From the NCBI GenBank assembly GCA_036939975.1, contig JALLPB010000230.1:1-19716 (forward strand): a stretch of DNA of 19,716 nt, in the 5' to 3' direction. Positions within the stretch are counted from its first letter, which is position 1. Each line of letters opens with the position of its first letter. Source of the DNA: Cyclostephanos tholiformis. Its lineage: Eukaryota > Bacillariophyta > Thalassiosirophyceae > Thalassiosirales > Thalassiosiraceae. Of this stretch, positions 1 through 11,187 are shown piece by piece. The translations under genes and the position numbers were made by a program. The notes beneath the pieces are model-generated. The model saw only the letters and a list, made by a program, of their open reading frames with translations. It was not told the origin of the DNA and searched no databases.

Positions 1-317
1 AAGTCTGCATTCATGGCTTGCCTTAGGTCAAAATTCTGCCCATTCCCTCAACCTCATTTGTTGTAGGTACTAATTTTTCATTTGTTTCATTCCCCGATTC
101 ATTCATGATATTTTATTACTAATTCCCTTACTGATCGATCGCCGAATCACGAACAAGCAGAAATATTTTTTTTTGAAAAACATCAACGACGTCATCAAAA
201 AAAAACAATCGTGATCGCCAGGTGGTAGCCAAACGGAACTCACACTCATCGAAGGTCGAAGGTCGAAGGGCGAAGCGCGTGCTACGAACCCTTAGGTACA
301 ACAGTTTCTATCGAAGG
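1..317. other. 5' flank of the MBD-like gene
   Basis: AT-rich stretch with T and A runs and no convincing ORF. It probably holds the promoter and 5' UTR of the gene starting at 318. The reading frame of that gene stays open back to a TGA at 174-176 but has no ATG between 177 and 317. A CAG|GT-like junction at 219-222 could be a splice acceptor from an exon lying to the left. Nothing else is recognisable. Confidence 0.5.
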
Positions 318-1367
318 ATGGCCCGTCGACGCCCTAGACACGACGATGGGGAGGAGAAGGTCGATGGGGTGGAGGACGATGCCTCGCCCACCGCGGCCGA
401 CGACGAAGTGAAAGCCGAGAGGTCCCTCGCCGACGGTGAGATCGTCGGGGGAAGCAGCACCATCGAGCCAATATGCAGAGCCGAGGGATTGCCAGACGGG
501 TGGACGCAACGCCTAGTGCCTCGCAAGAATGGGCATAGATTCGATCCTTATTGGTTCTCGCCGAGGATGTCATACAGGTTCAATTCTTTGCCCCAGGTTA
601 AGCGATTCCTCAATTGTTTGGAACGCGCTGAAGGGGACGAGATTGTCGCGTACGATGCATATTCTTCTAAGGATAAAAAGCAAAAGAGACGCGTCATTGG
701 TCGCAGTCGGAAGGCTGACGTTGTTGGAGGAGACAGCATGGAGGTTGCTCACAGTGATTTTCTCGCGACGTCTCAGTTCTGCTCTGACTCCACACATGCA
801 AATGCGTCATCGCAAATCGCAACCGATTCGATTGTTTCAAGTTCTACAACGTCGTCAATTTGTTCTTCCTCGAAACTTTTACTAACTACCGTGGAGATAA
901 GGGAAGAACAATCGAAGAAGGATATGCGGCACGAGCTGCTTTTCAAAAAGAGGCTAAGATTAAATCTAGATGAACCTCAGCACAAAGGGTCTGGTTCGCA
1001 AGCAGAATCTAAATTCGATGATGAGAATGACCGTTATGATAAAAGTCAGATGTCCTGCGAAATTTCTGGTCCACAACTGACTGTTCAACGACTTCTGTCG
1101 CTAACTAAGCAGCGAAAAATTCAAGAACAGGCTATGATGACGCTGTCGCAACTGAAGCAGGAAGCTCGGAGTAAAGCAAAAGCCAACTCAAAGTCCTCTC
1201 GGCAACCGCAACGGAGCAAGAGAAATGGAAGGCATTCCAAATTGAATTCTCCTGCTGCTAACTTGGCAGTGGCGCAGGAGCCTCTGGAGAAAATCGAAAT
1301 GAATACGGGTGTCTTATATTTGTATAAAGGCGAAAACCGTAGAGCAAAATTTGTGCGGAGGTATTGA
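318..1367 (+). CDS. MBD-like (methyl-CpG-binding-domain-fold) nuclear protein
   Basis: The first in-frame ATG is at 318, giving 349 aa with TGA/TAG-free reading to a stop at 1365-1367. The N-terminus is basic, then acidic. Residues about 57-105 match the MBD/TAM fold: LPDGW, then RKNG, DPYWFSP, RFNSLPQVKRFL, the usual P-GW...G...Y-SP...S...V-RFL pattern. The remainder is Ser-rich low complexity, then a Lys/Gln/Arg-rich helical stretch (VQRLLSLTKQRKIQEQ) and a basic C-terminus ending FVRRY. MBD proteins act in the nucleus on chromatin. In typical MBDs the motif before the C-terminal helix is FRS, and its Arg contacts methyl-CpG; here it reads FNS. Methyl-CpG reading is therefore doubtful. The gene is convergent with EF-G, 108 nt apart. 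An upstream exon cannot be excluded. Confidence 0.7.
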   Translation: MARRRPRHDDGEEKVDGVEDDASPTAADDEVKAERSLADGEIVGGSSTIEPICRAEGLPDGWTQRLVPRKNGHRFDPYWFSPRMSYRFNSLPQVKRFLNCLERAEGDEIVAYDAYSSKDKKQKRRVIGRSRKADVVGGDSMEVAHSDFLATSQFCSDSTHANASSQIATDSIVSSSTTSSICSSSKLLLTTVEIREEQSKKDMRHELLFKKRLRLNLDEPQHKGSGSQAESKFDDENDRYDKSQMSCEISGPQLTVQRLLSLTKQRKIQEQAMMTLSQLKQEARSKAKANSKSSRQPQRSKRNGRHSKLNSPAANLAVAQEPLEKIEMNTGVLYLYKGENRRAKFVRRY

Positions 1368-1475
1368 AAATCGAAGCGAGTTGCCTGTTTGAGGAAATTC
1401 GTTCATGCATTTATAGCACCAGAGAAGTTGCATGATTACATTATTGTATCATTTGCTTAATATAATCATATTTTA

Positions 1476-3836
1476 TCAAGCTGCCTCCCGAGCCTCCCTC
1501 TCCTTCTTGTACTCATTCATTAGCTCCTCCTGCACGTTCCTTGGGACAGGACTATGCTGAAAGTACTCCATCGTGAACTCCCCCTTGCCCTGCGTCAGAC
1601 TTCGCAACTCCGTTGAATAGCCAAACATGTTCGCCAGTGGTACCTGGCACTCGATTTTCAACCCGCTTCCATCGTCGTTCATGTCGCTGCTCTGAATCAT
1701 TCCCATCCGTCGACTGAGCGATGCCGTCACCGCGCCCTGGAACTCTGACGGGATCTCGATCTCCACAGTCATTATCGGCTCGAGTACGCTCGAGTTGGCC
1801 CGTTTCATGGTGTCGCGTATAGCGTTGGCCATGCAGATACGGAAGGCCATGTCGGAAGAATCTACGGCATGGGAGGCACCGTCCTGCAGCACCACGCGAA
1901 CCCCCTCAACCTCGCACCCCACAAGCGCGCCCTCCGCCATGGCGTCGTTCATCCCCTTTTCGCACGAAGGGTAATACTCGGGGGGGATGTTGGTGCCAAT
2001 ACACCTGTTTTTGAATTCGTTCGGCTTGCCATGCGCCTTCATCTCCTCCTCGGTCATTGGCTCGATGTATCCCACAACCTTGGCGTACTGACCGGCACCG
2101 CCCGTCTGCTTCTTATGCAGCCAATCGAACGTAGTCTTCGACGCGATCGTCTCCTTGTAATTAACGTTTGGCTGGCCGGAAATCACCTCCACACCGTACT
2201 CGCGCTTCATCCGCTCGATGTACACCTCGAGATGGAGTTCTCCCATCCCGCTAAGCACCGTTTCTTTCGTTTCCGAGTCCACCTTGACGCGCAATGTGGG
2301 ATCCTCCTTCGTGAATTTCGTTAAGGCCTTCGCGAAGTTGTTCTGCATCTTCGTGGTGTCGGCGGGCTTGATCGCCAGACTCATCACGGGCTCAGGGACG
2401 AACATGGTGCTCATGGCTAAATCCATATTACCGTCGCTGAAAGTGTCCATGGAACGACAATCGACGCCGAACATCGCCACGACGTCCCCCGCGTGTGCCT
2501 CGTCGATTTCTTGCATCTCGTCCGAGTGCATCCTAACAATGCGGGCCAATTTGATCTTCTTCCCGCTGTTCACATTCACGATCGGATATCCCTTTCTAAG
2601 CATTCCCTGATATATCCTCATGTAAGTCAACTGACCGAATTGCGTTTCCTCCAGCTTGAACGCGAGTGCCAACAGAGGGTCGTTCTTGTCGCAGGTGACC
2701 TCCACCCGCTCCTCATTCTTCGCGCGATTTAGGGCGTAGTTCTTTTTCTGGTGCGGCTCCGGGAGGTAATCGACGACGCCGTCGAGTAGCTTCTGCACCC
2801 CCTTATTCTTGTACGCGGATCCCATGAATACCGGCACGAACTGACACGACACCGTCCGCCTTCGTATCGCCTCCCGGAATTGAAATGGCGTGGGTTCCTC
2901 CTCCAATAGGAAGAGTTCGCCGATTTCCTCGTCGACGTCCGCCAGTCGTTCGAGGAGCTCCGCTCGCTTCTCGAGGACCAATTCCATGAGATGGGGTGGA
3001 ACATCCCCCTCCACGACTGTCACGCCCTTCTCCCCCTCGAACGTGTACGATTTCATTTCGATGATATCGATCACGCCTACGTGTTCGCCCTCGAGACCGA
3101 TCGGCACTTGTACCGCGCTAGCGTTCAGCTTGAGCTGATTCCTCAGGTCGTTAATCACCTTCCACGGATTCGATCCCTGCCTATCGAGCTTGTTAATGAA
3201 TGCGAGTCGAGGCACATCGTACCTCTTCATCTGACGGTCGACGGTCAAGCTTTGGCTCTGCACGCCGGAAACCCCGCACAGCACGAGTATCCCCCCGTCC
3301 AGCACACGCAACGCCCGCTCGACCTCGATCGTGAAGTCGACGTGTCCCGGCGTGTCGATGATGTTAACGAACGCGTCCTTCCACCTGCAAAACGTCGCGG
3401 CGGACTTGATGGTGATGCCCTTCTCCCTCTCGAGGTCCATGGAATCCATCTTCGCACCCACTCCGTCCTTCCCCCGTACGTCGTGGATGGACTTAATCCT
3501 GCCGGTGTAGTACAGGATGCGCTCGGTGAGCGTGGTCTTGCCCGAATCGATGTGGGCGGAGATGCCGATGTTCCGTCGCTTGATGGAATCGAAATCGATC
3601 TTCCCGTCGACGGACGACGCCGTCGTCGAGAGGGAGCGAAGGAAACTACCCCGCGCATAGGCGTATGTCGTTGGGTTCGTTTGGCGCAGTAGTCGTTGTG
3701 CCGCCGCGTGTGATGAGGGCGATTGGGATCGGAAGGAGAGGGCGGCGCGGCCCGATGCAAGGGAGGAGGAGGAAGGGGCGGGGGGGCCGTAACCCGGTCG
3801 AGGGCACAGGATGCGTAGCATTGATGTCGTTGCCAT
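1476..3836 (-). CDS. GFM1: Mitochondrial elongation factor G (mEF-G1 type)
   Basis: Intronless, 786 aa from the ATG at 3834-3836 to TGA at 1476-1478. A longer frame to 3953 begins with GTG and is not used. It is a translational GTPase that drives ribosome translocation in the mitochondrial matrix. Residues 1-75 are Ser/Arg/Ala-rich with few acidic residues, a typical mitochondrial presequence. The G domain shows the P-loop AHIDSGKTT (94-102), DTPGH (161-165) and NKLD (215-218). The DSGKTT form and the following [11 protein letters not shown] and [12 protein letters not shown] segments are those of mitochondrial EF-G1, not plastid EF-G. Domains II to V follow at normal spacing ([38 protein letters not shown]). 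Total length is close to human GFM1 (751 aa) plus a longer leader. It is head to head with the myosin gene. Confidence 0.96.
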   Translation of the reverse strand: MATTSMLRILCPRPGYGPPAPSSSSLASGRAALSFRSQSPSSHAAAQRLLRQTNPTTYAYARGSFLRSLSTTASSVDGKIDFDSIKRRNIGISAHIDSGKTTLTERILYYTGRIKSIHDVRGKDGVGAKMDSMDLEREKGITIKSAATFCRWKDAFVNIIDTPGHVDFTIEVERALRVLDGGILVLCGVSGVQSQSLTVDRQMKRYDVPRLAFINKLDRQGSNPWKVINDLRNQLKLNASAVQVPIGLEGEHVGVIDIIEMKSYTFEGEKGVTVVEGDVPPHLMELVLEKRAELLERLADVDEEIGELFLLEEEPTPFQFREAIRRRTVSCQFVPVFMGSAYKNKGVQKLLDGVVDYLPEPHQKKNYALNRAKNEERVEVTCDKNDPLLALAFKLEETQFGQLTYMRIYQGMLRKGYPIVNVNSGKKIKLARIVRMHSDEMQEIDEAHAGDVVAMFGVDCRSMDTFSDGNMDLAMSTMFVPEPVMSLAIKPADTTKMQNNFAKALTKFTKEDPTLRVKVDSETKETVLSGMGELHLEVYIERMKREYGVEVISGQPNVNYKETIASKTTFDWLHKKQTGGAGQYAKVVGYIEPMTEEEMKAHGKPNEFKNRCIGTNIPPEYYPSCEKGMNDAMAEGALVGCEVEGVRVVLQDGASHAVDSSDMAFRICMANAIRDTMKRANSSVLEPIMTVEIEIPSEFQGAVTASLSRRMGMIQSSDMNDDGSGLKIECQVPLANMFGYSTELRSLTQGKGEFTMEYFQHSPVPRNVQEELMNEYKKEREAREAA

Positions 3837-4501
3837 TTTGTATTTCTTTTTGTTTTGTGGGACAATAAACAATGAATACCGAGCCAATGAAAAAATCTCC
3901 TCCTCGAGAAGTAAAAAAGATCGCTCCCGCTTTATTTTTGTGGGGCGGCTCACGTCCGCCGGCCAGACGTAAATAGGACTCTCTCATTCTGCATTCCGTA
4001 AATTTCACTAAAAAATATTATTACTATCCTGTCATTGGTATTTTACTCAACCCTAAACACGTCACAGAGCCGTGTGGCCTGTTTTCTCCGGCCTTTTTTT
4101 TTTTGTTCGGTCACTCCGCGCTTTTCTTCCACCCCAACGCTCGTTGCCGTCGAGAGATAATACTTGATATTTTATCCAAGAGAGAGAGGGGACCGCTGCC
4201 TAGAGATCATTCCTGTCACTCTCGACCAAAAACTCAATCTTCCTCGACATTATTTTGGGAGTCGTGCTGCCCATAGGAAATGGACTCTACGAGCGACTTT
4301 GTCATTGCTTGATTTGGAGATTCATCGCGCTAGATAATATATAACCCGACGGGTTGGATAGGGGGGGTGAACAGAAATTATCGCCTCCGAGACAAACCAT
4401 TTGACACAAATTCGACGAACCAGTCCTTTCATTACCCCCCCCTTCCCTCGCTTTCGCCTTCCCCCTTCAACGCTCATCCGATTTAACGTCCGACAACGAC
4501 C
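3837..4501. promoter_or_regulatory. Shared 665-nt spacer between divergent EF-G and myosin genes
   Basis: The start codons of EF-G (minus) and myosin (plus) face away from each other across this spacer, so it must hold both 5' UTRs and both promoters. It contains a T run at about 4091-4102, a GA run near 4180-4190, an AT-rich TATA-like patch at 4333-4345 (GATAATATATAAC) directly followed by a small AACCC/GGGTT inverted repeat, and pyrimidine-rich sequence just before the myosin ATG. No experimentally defined element can be named. Small ORFs here are not protein-like. Confidence 0.55.
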
Positions 4502-7500
4502 ATGGAGCCGGGGACGCAGGTATGGTGCTACTCCGAGTCGGGCGACGATCCGTGGATACTCTCGGAGGTCACGCACCGTTCGTCGAAATCCGTTATCTCC
4601 CTCAAGCACCTGGGGGGGGATACGCCCGGAAAAACCTTCGATCGCGCCTTATTGCCACCCGCCGCCGGGGGGGGCGCCGGTTCGTCGTCGGACGATGGCG
4701 CCAAGTACGAGGGGGTCGAATTGGCCAATGCCCCTCTGAGCGAAGCCGACGTGAGGGACGGCGTCGATAGCGACATGATATCGTTACCGCATCTGCACGA
4801 ACCGGCGATATTGCACGCCGTTAGCGAGAGGTACTTTCGGGGGGAGATATACACGTGGACCGGACCCGTCCTCATCGCCGTTAATCCATTCCAGAGGTTG
4901 CCGCTTTATACCAGGGTGAGTGTACTTGTATATAATCGACGACCAATGATGATGATCATTATCTTGTGTTTGTGTGTGCGTGTGAGATGGTGGTAGTGGT
5001 TAGGGATGGGGGGAGGGGGAGGGGGATATGATGGGTAGGGCACTCCTCTCATTCCCCGAAACACCCCGCGATCAAAAATCATGATCTTCCATCGCCATGA
5101 TATTCAAACATCGCATTCTAATGAAATGCTCTAACTCCCCTCCCCCCGCCTCTCCCCTCTCCTCTCTCCTCCTCCATCGTTACAACAACAGGAAATCCTC
5201 GAATTGTACCGACAGGAGGGCCTACTTCGCTCCCAGAATATCGGCAATTCCAACGACAGGCCCCTAGGTCCGCACGTGTACTCCGTCGCCGATCGATCCT
5301 ACCGACAGATGATGTCCGAACAACGCAAATCGCAGAGCATACTCATTAGCGGCGAATCCGGCGCCGGAAAGACGGAGACGACCAAGATCGTGATGCTATA
5401 CCTCACCACGTTGGGGAGCGCTGGCTCGTCGGACACGAGCGGGGGGGATGGCGATAACGGTCCCGACGGTAGCGTCATGGAGCGCGTGCTTCAGTCAAAT
5501 CCCATCCTCGAGGCGTTCGGTAATGCCAAGACGCTGAGGAACGACAACTCGTCACGCTTCGGTAAGTTCATCGAACTCGGGTTCAACCGAGCGGGGATAC
5601 TCCAGGGCGCGAGGGTGCAGACCTACCTCCTCGAGAAGGTGCGTATCGGGTACCACGCCTCAGGGGAGCGCAATTATCACATCTTCTACCAGCTACTACG
5701 AGGGGCGACGGACGAGCAGCACAAGAAGTACGGTTTCCACGACGGCCTAACGGGCGGACTCGAATTGTCGAATTACTTCCACCTCACCGGACAGGGAGGG
5801 GCGCCGCAGCTGCGGGAATTCTCTGACGAGGACGGGCTCAAGTACACGTTGAAATCCATGCGCAGCATGGGCTGGAGCGATGACAAGGTCGATCGCGTCC
5901 TTAGCATCATCGCGGGGATACTGCACCTCGGTCAAGTCAAGTTCGAGAGTACGATGGACGCAAACGGGCAGGAGATAGCGGTCATCGCGGAAGACAGGAC
6001 GGTGGCCGAGGCGGCGAAGCTCCTAGGCGTGGACCTAGACAAGCTCGTCACGGCCCTCACGATACGCATCATAGCCGCGAGGGGGGAACTTATCCGTACC
6101 AACCTCGCACCGGACAAGGCATCGGACGCACGAGATGCCCTGGCGAAGACCGTCTACGGCGCCATGTTCCTTTGGGTCGTGAACGAAGTGAACAACTGCA
6201 TCAAGTGGGAGAACGATTCCGACGTACGGTCCTCCGCGGGGGTACTGGACATATTCGGCTTCGAAAGCTTCGCGGTCAATTCCTTCGAGCAGCTATGCAT
6301 CAACTTCACGAACGAGGCATTGCAGCAGCAATTCAACAAATACATTTTCAAGCTGGAGCAGGAGGAGTACGAGCGCGAGCAGATCGATTGCTCGTTCATC
6401 GAATTCCCGGACAATCAAGATTGCTTGGATACCATCCAGGCCAGGCCGAAGGGCATTCTCGCCCTCTTGGACGACGAATGCAAGCTCGGTCAGCGCGGTA
6501 ACGACAAAAATTGGGCGAATAAGCTGAATCAAACCTACCTCCCCGAGAAGAATCAGGAAATCTCGGACAATACCCGGTACAGCGCCACAAAAATGCAGCA
6601 GGTCAAGGGCATCTTCTGCATTCGTCACTTCGCGGGGAACGTCGCCTACACGGCCGAGACGAATTTCCTGGAGAAAAATCGCGACGAAATCCCGCTTACG
6701 GCCCAATCGCTATTCGAGGAGGACTCCTCGGCATTGATGAAGGAGATATACGCGGTGCAAAAGAAACTGTCGGAGGACTCCGGATCCGATAAGGGAGGAC
6801 CCGCGAAGCAAAAAACGGTCTCTCAGCAGTTCAAGGTTCAATTGGACAGTCTCATTGCGATGATCGAGACCACCGATCCGCACTACATCAGGTGTTTGAA
6901 ACCGAATGATGCGGCCAAGCCGAAGTTGTTGACTCGTAAGCGCCTCACGGAGCAACTGCGTTACGGTGGAGTTTTGGAAGCGGTACGCGTCGCCCGTATG
7001 GGATATCCCGTCCGCTTGGACCACGCAGGCTTCTTCAAGCGCTATCGCATGCTCCTACCGTCGGTCCCCGAAAGCGTCTTGCCCTGGAGCATGGACGACC
7101 ATAACGATCCGCAAACATTGTGCGTCAAGTTTTTGGACATTCTATTGGCGGAGGGAGCCAAACCGGTCAATTATATGAGCAAGGATGGAATCACGTCCCG
7201 CGCGAATAAAATTCGAATGGCCCAACGACAGCCGGAACCTATGGTCTTCCCAAAGTCGGACGTGCAGCTTGGTTTGTCGAAAGTGTGCATGAGGAAGGGT
7301 CCGCATGACAAATTAGAGAGCCATAGAGTGTTCCACCAGAATGCTTCCGTCACCCTGATTCAAAGCTGGATGAGAGGGATGCAGCAAAATAGGAGGTACC
7401 TCATCCAATGCGATTCTGCTCTTACCATTGAGAGGTGGTATCGTGGTTGCTTGGGTCGTGCTCGGTAAGTTTTGCATGACAAATTTGCGTTAGAGCAAGG

Positions 7501-10447
7501 TCACCACAATTGCTGATTCTGATTCGTACCCACTCTTTTTCATTATTATTTCTCATCCCAGGTGGTGGAGACTTCGCGAGGCTCAGGCCAGCTTACTTCT
7601 GACGAACACCTTCCGCATGCAGATCAATCGACGCAAGTACAACCGAGGTCGTCGTGGCACCGTACGTCTTCAGGCTCAATATCGTGGACGCGCCATTCGC
7701 AAGGTAAACGCCGCCACGAAGATCGAGTCATACCGCCGTATGTATGTCTGGAAGAGTGCCTACAAAAAGCTCAAATCGGCAACGGTTGCGCTGCAATGCG
7801 CGTTACGACGACGTATCGCAAAGAAAACACTGGCACAACTTAAGCACGAACAGAAAGATATGGGTAAGCTCAAGGAGAACAACGAAAAGCTCAAGATGGA
7901 AATGGCGAGTCTCAAGGCAATGTTGCAAGCGCAGGCGGCCAGCGACGCTGGCAAAGTTCAAAGTGAGAAGGCTATCGCTGAGAAACAAAAAGAAATTGAT
8001 CGTTTGGAGTCTCGTATCAAGCAATTGGAGGTGGAATTGGCGAAGGAGAAGGAAAACGTAAAGAAGTTGGAAAATGATCTGAGCGTGCAGAGAGGAAGCA
8101 ATCAAAGGCTCTCCCAGGATCTCCACTACCAAAAAGAAATGCTTTCACGGGCTCCATCTAGTCCAGGGGGGCCGATGTCGAAAACACACACCAGAGCATC
8201 CTCCGGTGCTGGCGTTGAGGATAAACTATCAAAAACACACTCAAGAGCAGTTTCGGCTAATGCTGCTATCCCAGAACCACTTGTGGATGCCGTGGTTATC
8301 GGTCACACCATCACCCCTGAGGCCTTAGCTATGCATCGCGCGGAAGTAGCGAGATTGGAAGAACAGCTGGAGGAGGAACGCAGAGTCGGCCGTGCAGCAA
8401 GAATAGAGGTGAAGCATCTCAGAGCGGCGATTGCAGACAAGGGCATGACTGATTTCACCGCGTCGACTGAAATTTCAGACAATCTCAGCGAAATTTCAGG
8501 AAGTGAATACCAACAAAGTGACTTGGAACCTGAGACGAGGTACGTTACGGCTTCGCTGGTTAAGTTTATGTCGATCAGGTGGAAGAAGCTAGGGTCTTTT
8601 ATCGTTTTATTTTCAGTTTTGTGGCATGTGATTAATCAGCTTTGCACGTAGGCGGAGAAAGCATTTCTCTCTTGCCAATGATCGACCTTCCATCCCTTCA
8701 CATGGAGTATGGAATGGCAAACATCTGATTGTTCTCACGGTCAATGTTTTTCCCGTTCGGCACCGTTGCATTTTAGACTTGTATTCCTACTGGCGTTTGC
8801 AATCATTGCTCTGTTCTTCATCATTGGCAACATTCTTCGTTTGCATCATGATGGCATAGATCGTGTCAGAGTTTCGTTGATTGCGCTAGATGACTCGTTC
8901 AATCCCAGCCAAGCAGCACTTGTGTGGGATTCTGATCTTTTGTGGTCTGCATAGGAAGCACAACCACATCACCACTCACCAAGACGGTTGCTTTTAGTAT
9001 GCCCGTTTTGATCGAGCAACACCTGTTTTTCGTCGACTTGGAGTCGGGTGAAATTCAGTATATGTTATTTACATACCATTCATATCATTTGCACGACTAC
9101 ATCTCAGCTTGTTTTTGACGAATTTTGTTTGTATGCTACGGGACCCCAACAGCAGTGCACATGTTGACAAAGCTTCACCCATTGAACGACCAGTTGATGC
9201 GCGTGGAAAGTTAAATGTTCAGAAATCCATTCTGAGTGAATATTTCCCTATGATAACGAGAGGATTCACTGGAGATGAAAGCCAGGAAGAGACACCAGAG
9301 GTTGTAGGTGTTGGATGGAAACACGATGTTACAAGTAGAAAGGAGAGAGAAGAGGGCCTCCGGTGAGTAGAGCCAGTTTTACCATACAGCTTCGAAGTCA
9401 AATTCTTTCTGCATAAGTTCTCTCAACAAACAGCACAATTTCAACCAAATCAACATTTTCCACAGCGATGAAGTTCGTGTTTATGAGACGAAGGTTAAGA
9501 AATTCTATTCTCTTTTGGAGGAAGGTATTGATGTCACTGTGTGGCAGCTTAATAAAACATCAGAAGTTGGTGGTTCAGCGGGAGAAGAATTTGTGATTAA
9601 GTCGAGTTCAATGACTTTGAAGCTGCATCGTCGTGGCGATTTCCTTGTGCAAGCCGTCTTGACATTCAATTCAACTGGAGGATATTTGAGCAAGGCTTTG
9701 GGCAGAAGACGTGACAAGGCAGCTCACGAGCCATTGCCGTTAAATGATATCCTGGAGGTTAAGGCAGGATGCGTAGGCTTTGATCACGCTGAGCTTCCGT
9801 CATCAACCAACAAAAAAGGCAGTTCGTCAAAGATAAAATCAGAAAACATGCAAAGCAGCCTTTTTTTGACACTAAAAGCAACTGCGACACCTATGGCATC
9901 GTCAAGGTCCTATTTCCTTCGGGTTAAGGCTCGTTCAATCCGTAATGATCTTCTAAGTGGCCTGCGCGGGATCCTAGCCGACTTGCAAGTTCATGAAGGA
10001 GTAAGCATATCCCAGATTCAATCCCCAGCTGCAATTCAACACGCAAGACGGATGCCAGGTTCTGCCCACGCAAATGCTGGGCCCAACCCATTCATTGGCA
10101 ATAAAGGACGTGACATTATGGTACCTCTTTCTGATATTCACGATCTTATCAACACTGAAAGAGAGAATTATGACCGCCTTCTCCTCATCATGCTTCAGGG
10201 AAGCAACGACATGAAGGAGAAAGAGGATGAACTTTTAACATTACGTGGAAAACTTCAGCAATCAATGGCTCTTTGCGCCGAAAAAGATAAAACTCAAGCA
10301 AATGACTCAAAATTGATCATGCAATTGAGTAAGAAACTGGAAAATTTATTGATGGATAACGAAGACTTGAGAGATAACAATGACCGACTGAACCAACGAC
10401 TGGTGCAAGTGGAGTGTAAGTTGAAAGAAACCGTGTCTTGGTGTTGA
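4502..10447 (+). CDS. Unconventional myosin heavy chain, multi-exon, with PH-like/coiled-coil tail
   Basis: Actin-based motor. Exons: 4502-4915, 5192-7464, 7562-8539, then an unresolved step, about 9108-9362 and 9466-10447. Introns 4916-5191 (GTGAGT), 7465-7561 (GTAAGT) and 9363-9465 (GTGAGT) are clear and restore frame. Joining 8539 to 9108 gives 1633 aa in frame. The N-terminus (VWCYSES..PWILSEV) resembles the myosin SH3-like domain. Motor motifs: [11 protein letters not shown]-loop GESGAGKT (192-199), switch [11 protein letters not shown], switch [11 protein letters not shown], and [10 protein letters not shown] in the actin-binding half. The TEDS-rule residue, 16 before DALAK, is Glu, so heavy-chain phosphorylation is not needed at that site. 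Six degenerate IQ motifs (about 855-985) should bind calmodulin-like light chains. A coiled coil spans about 987-1090. Two SKTHxRA repeats follow. The last two exons hold a possible PH-like domain and a final coiled coil. No class is assigned. Confidence 0.88.
4916..5191 (+). other. Myosin intron 1
   Basis: A 276-nt phase-0 intron with donor AGG|GTGAGT and acceptor AACAACAG|GAA. Removing it joins LPLYTR to EILELYRQ, the conserved join seen in myosin motors. It contains a G-rich patch (about 5000-5040) and a C/T-rich tract (about 5130-5175) ahead of the acceptor. Confidence 0.9.
8540..9107 (+). other. Unresolved splicing region in the myosin tail
   Basis: A strong donor (GAG|GTACGT) sits at 8540. 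Three outcomes fit. (a) One 568-nt intron ends at CTCAG (9107), which keeps the frame; an acceptor at 9152 also keeps it. (b) A 100-nt intron 8540-8639 (AATCAG|C), or a 112-nt one ending at 8651, opens a short exon reading [19 protein letters not shown]. That frame meets a stop at 8857-8859, so it would need a further donor, of which GTATGG at 8707 is a weak candidate. (c) The myosin ends here and the PH-like exons are a separate gene. Open stretches in other frames also exist: 8682-8954, with a hydrophobic segment, and about 8936-9116. No single model stands out. Confidence 0.6.
9108..10447 (+). other. Tail module: PH-like domain plus C-terminal coiled coil (or a separate gene from ATG 9133)
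   Basis: Two exons (9108-9362 and 9466-10447) joined by a clear 103-nt phase-2 intron. After a linker comes [20 protein letters not shown], then a beta-rich stretch with [33 protein letters not shown] and [20 protein letters not shown]. This order (beta strands, then a closing amphipathic helix) resembles a pleckstrin-homology domain, which would bind membrane phosphoinositides; the match is tentative. The last 100 residues are heptad-like ([28 protein letters not shown]). In-frame joining to the motor supports a myosin tail, but an ATG at 9133-9135 would also allow an independent protein. Confidence 0.55.
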
Positions 10448-11187
10448 ATTTCCGCACTACCTTGCGATCGACCTCATCTTCGCCTGCTAAATGGCAATGG
10501 TGGTTAATAGTTCGGGCATTGTCAATAAGCTAACATTCACGTGATGCTCTCCAATCCTTCAATTTAGGCGAAAAAATGAATATCCTTGCACAAAGGTAGT
10601 GTAGGGGATGGTGGCATCGTCTGGACGAAGAAATCAATCCATGTGTCAGGAAATGTTTGATGTACTTACAAGCTTAAGCCGATAAGGAAGAACTTATTTT
10701 GTTGCTGACTTTCATCGCTTAAATACTGTTATATACAATTCAAATGGTTCAGTAGACACTAACACAATAGTACGAAGTGCCAAGAAGCTCCAGATTGCGC
10801 CCCTGAGAGGAGATTCTGCCAGTGATGACGAGTTACTTAATTTAATGATTACCATGTTTACAAAGTGGAATCCCCGATGTGTTACATTCGCCGCTTTCGT
10901 CCGTATACCAACTCAAATAATTGTGGTACTCTATGGTCTGCTTCGACGAGACCTCATTTTGGAGTTGCCATAGTACCAAAGCTATCGACTCTAGCTATTT
11001 GTTAGTCTAGAGAGAGAGCACAATTTCGAAGACAAGTAATGGTTCATATTAGTTTCGCGAAACAATCGCACCCCTCCTCCTCCGCCTTCACCCCCGTCAT
11101 CCATGTGCCAACCCTTGACGGGCCCTTGTCGTTTGACTTCGCGGCATTTCAGCACTCTCCAATGAGTGCAAGAGCGCATCTTCCATC
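10448..11187. other. 740-nt spacer between convergent myosin and LipB genes
   Basis: Lies between the stop codons of two convergent genes, so it should hold both 3' UTRs and polyadenylation sites. It is AT-richer than the flanking exons. A short inverted repeat (CTCTAG...CTAGAG, about 10989-11012) is visible. No coding segment or RNA gene was recognised. Confidence 0.5.

Noticed and set aside
222..317. 32-residue N-terminal extension of the MBD-like protein
   Set aside because: It would start at GTG. The first ATG in frame is at 318, although an upstream exon remains possible.
2991..3692. 233-codon plus-strand ORF opposite EF-G
   Set aside because: It lies entirely within the conserved GTPase domain of EF-G on the other strand and shows no domain of its own.
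3245..3865. 206-codon minus-strand ORF in a second frame of EF-G
   Set aside because: Arg/Ser/Pro-rich out-of-frame translation of the EF-G leader and G domain.
3837..3953. 39-residue N-terminal extension of EF-G
   Set aside because: It would need a GTG start; the ATG at 3836 gives a normal mitochondrial presequence.
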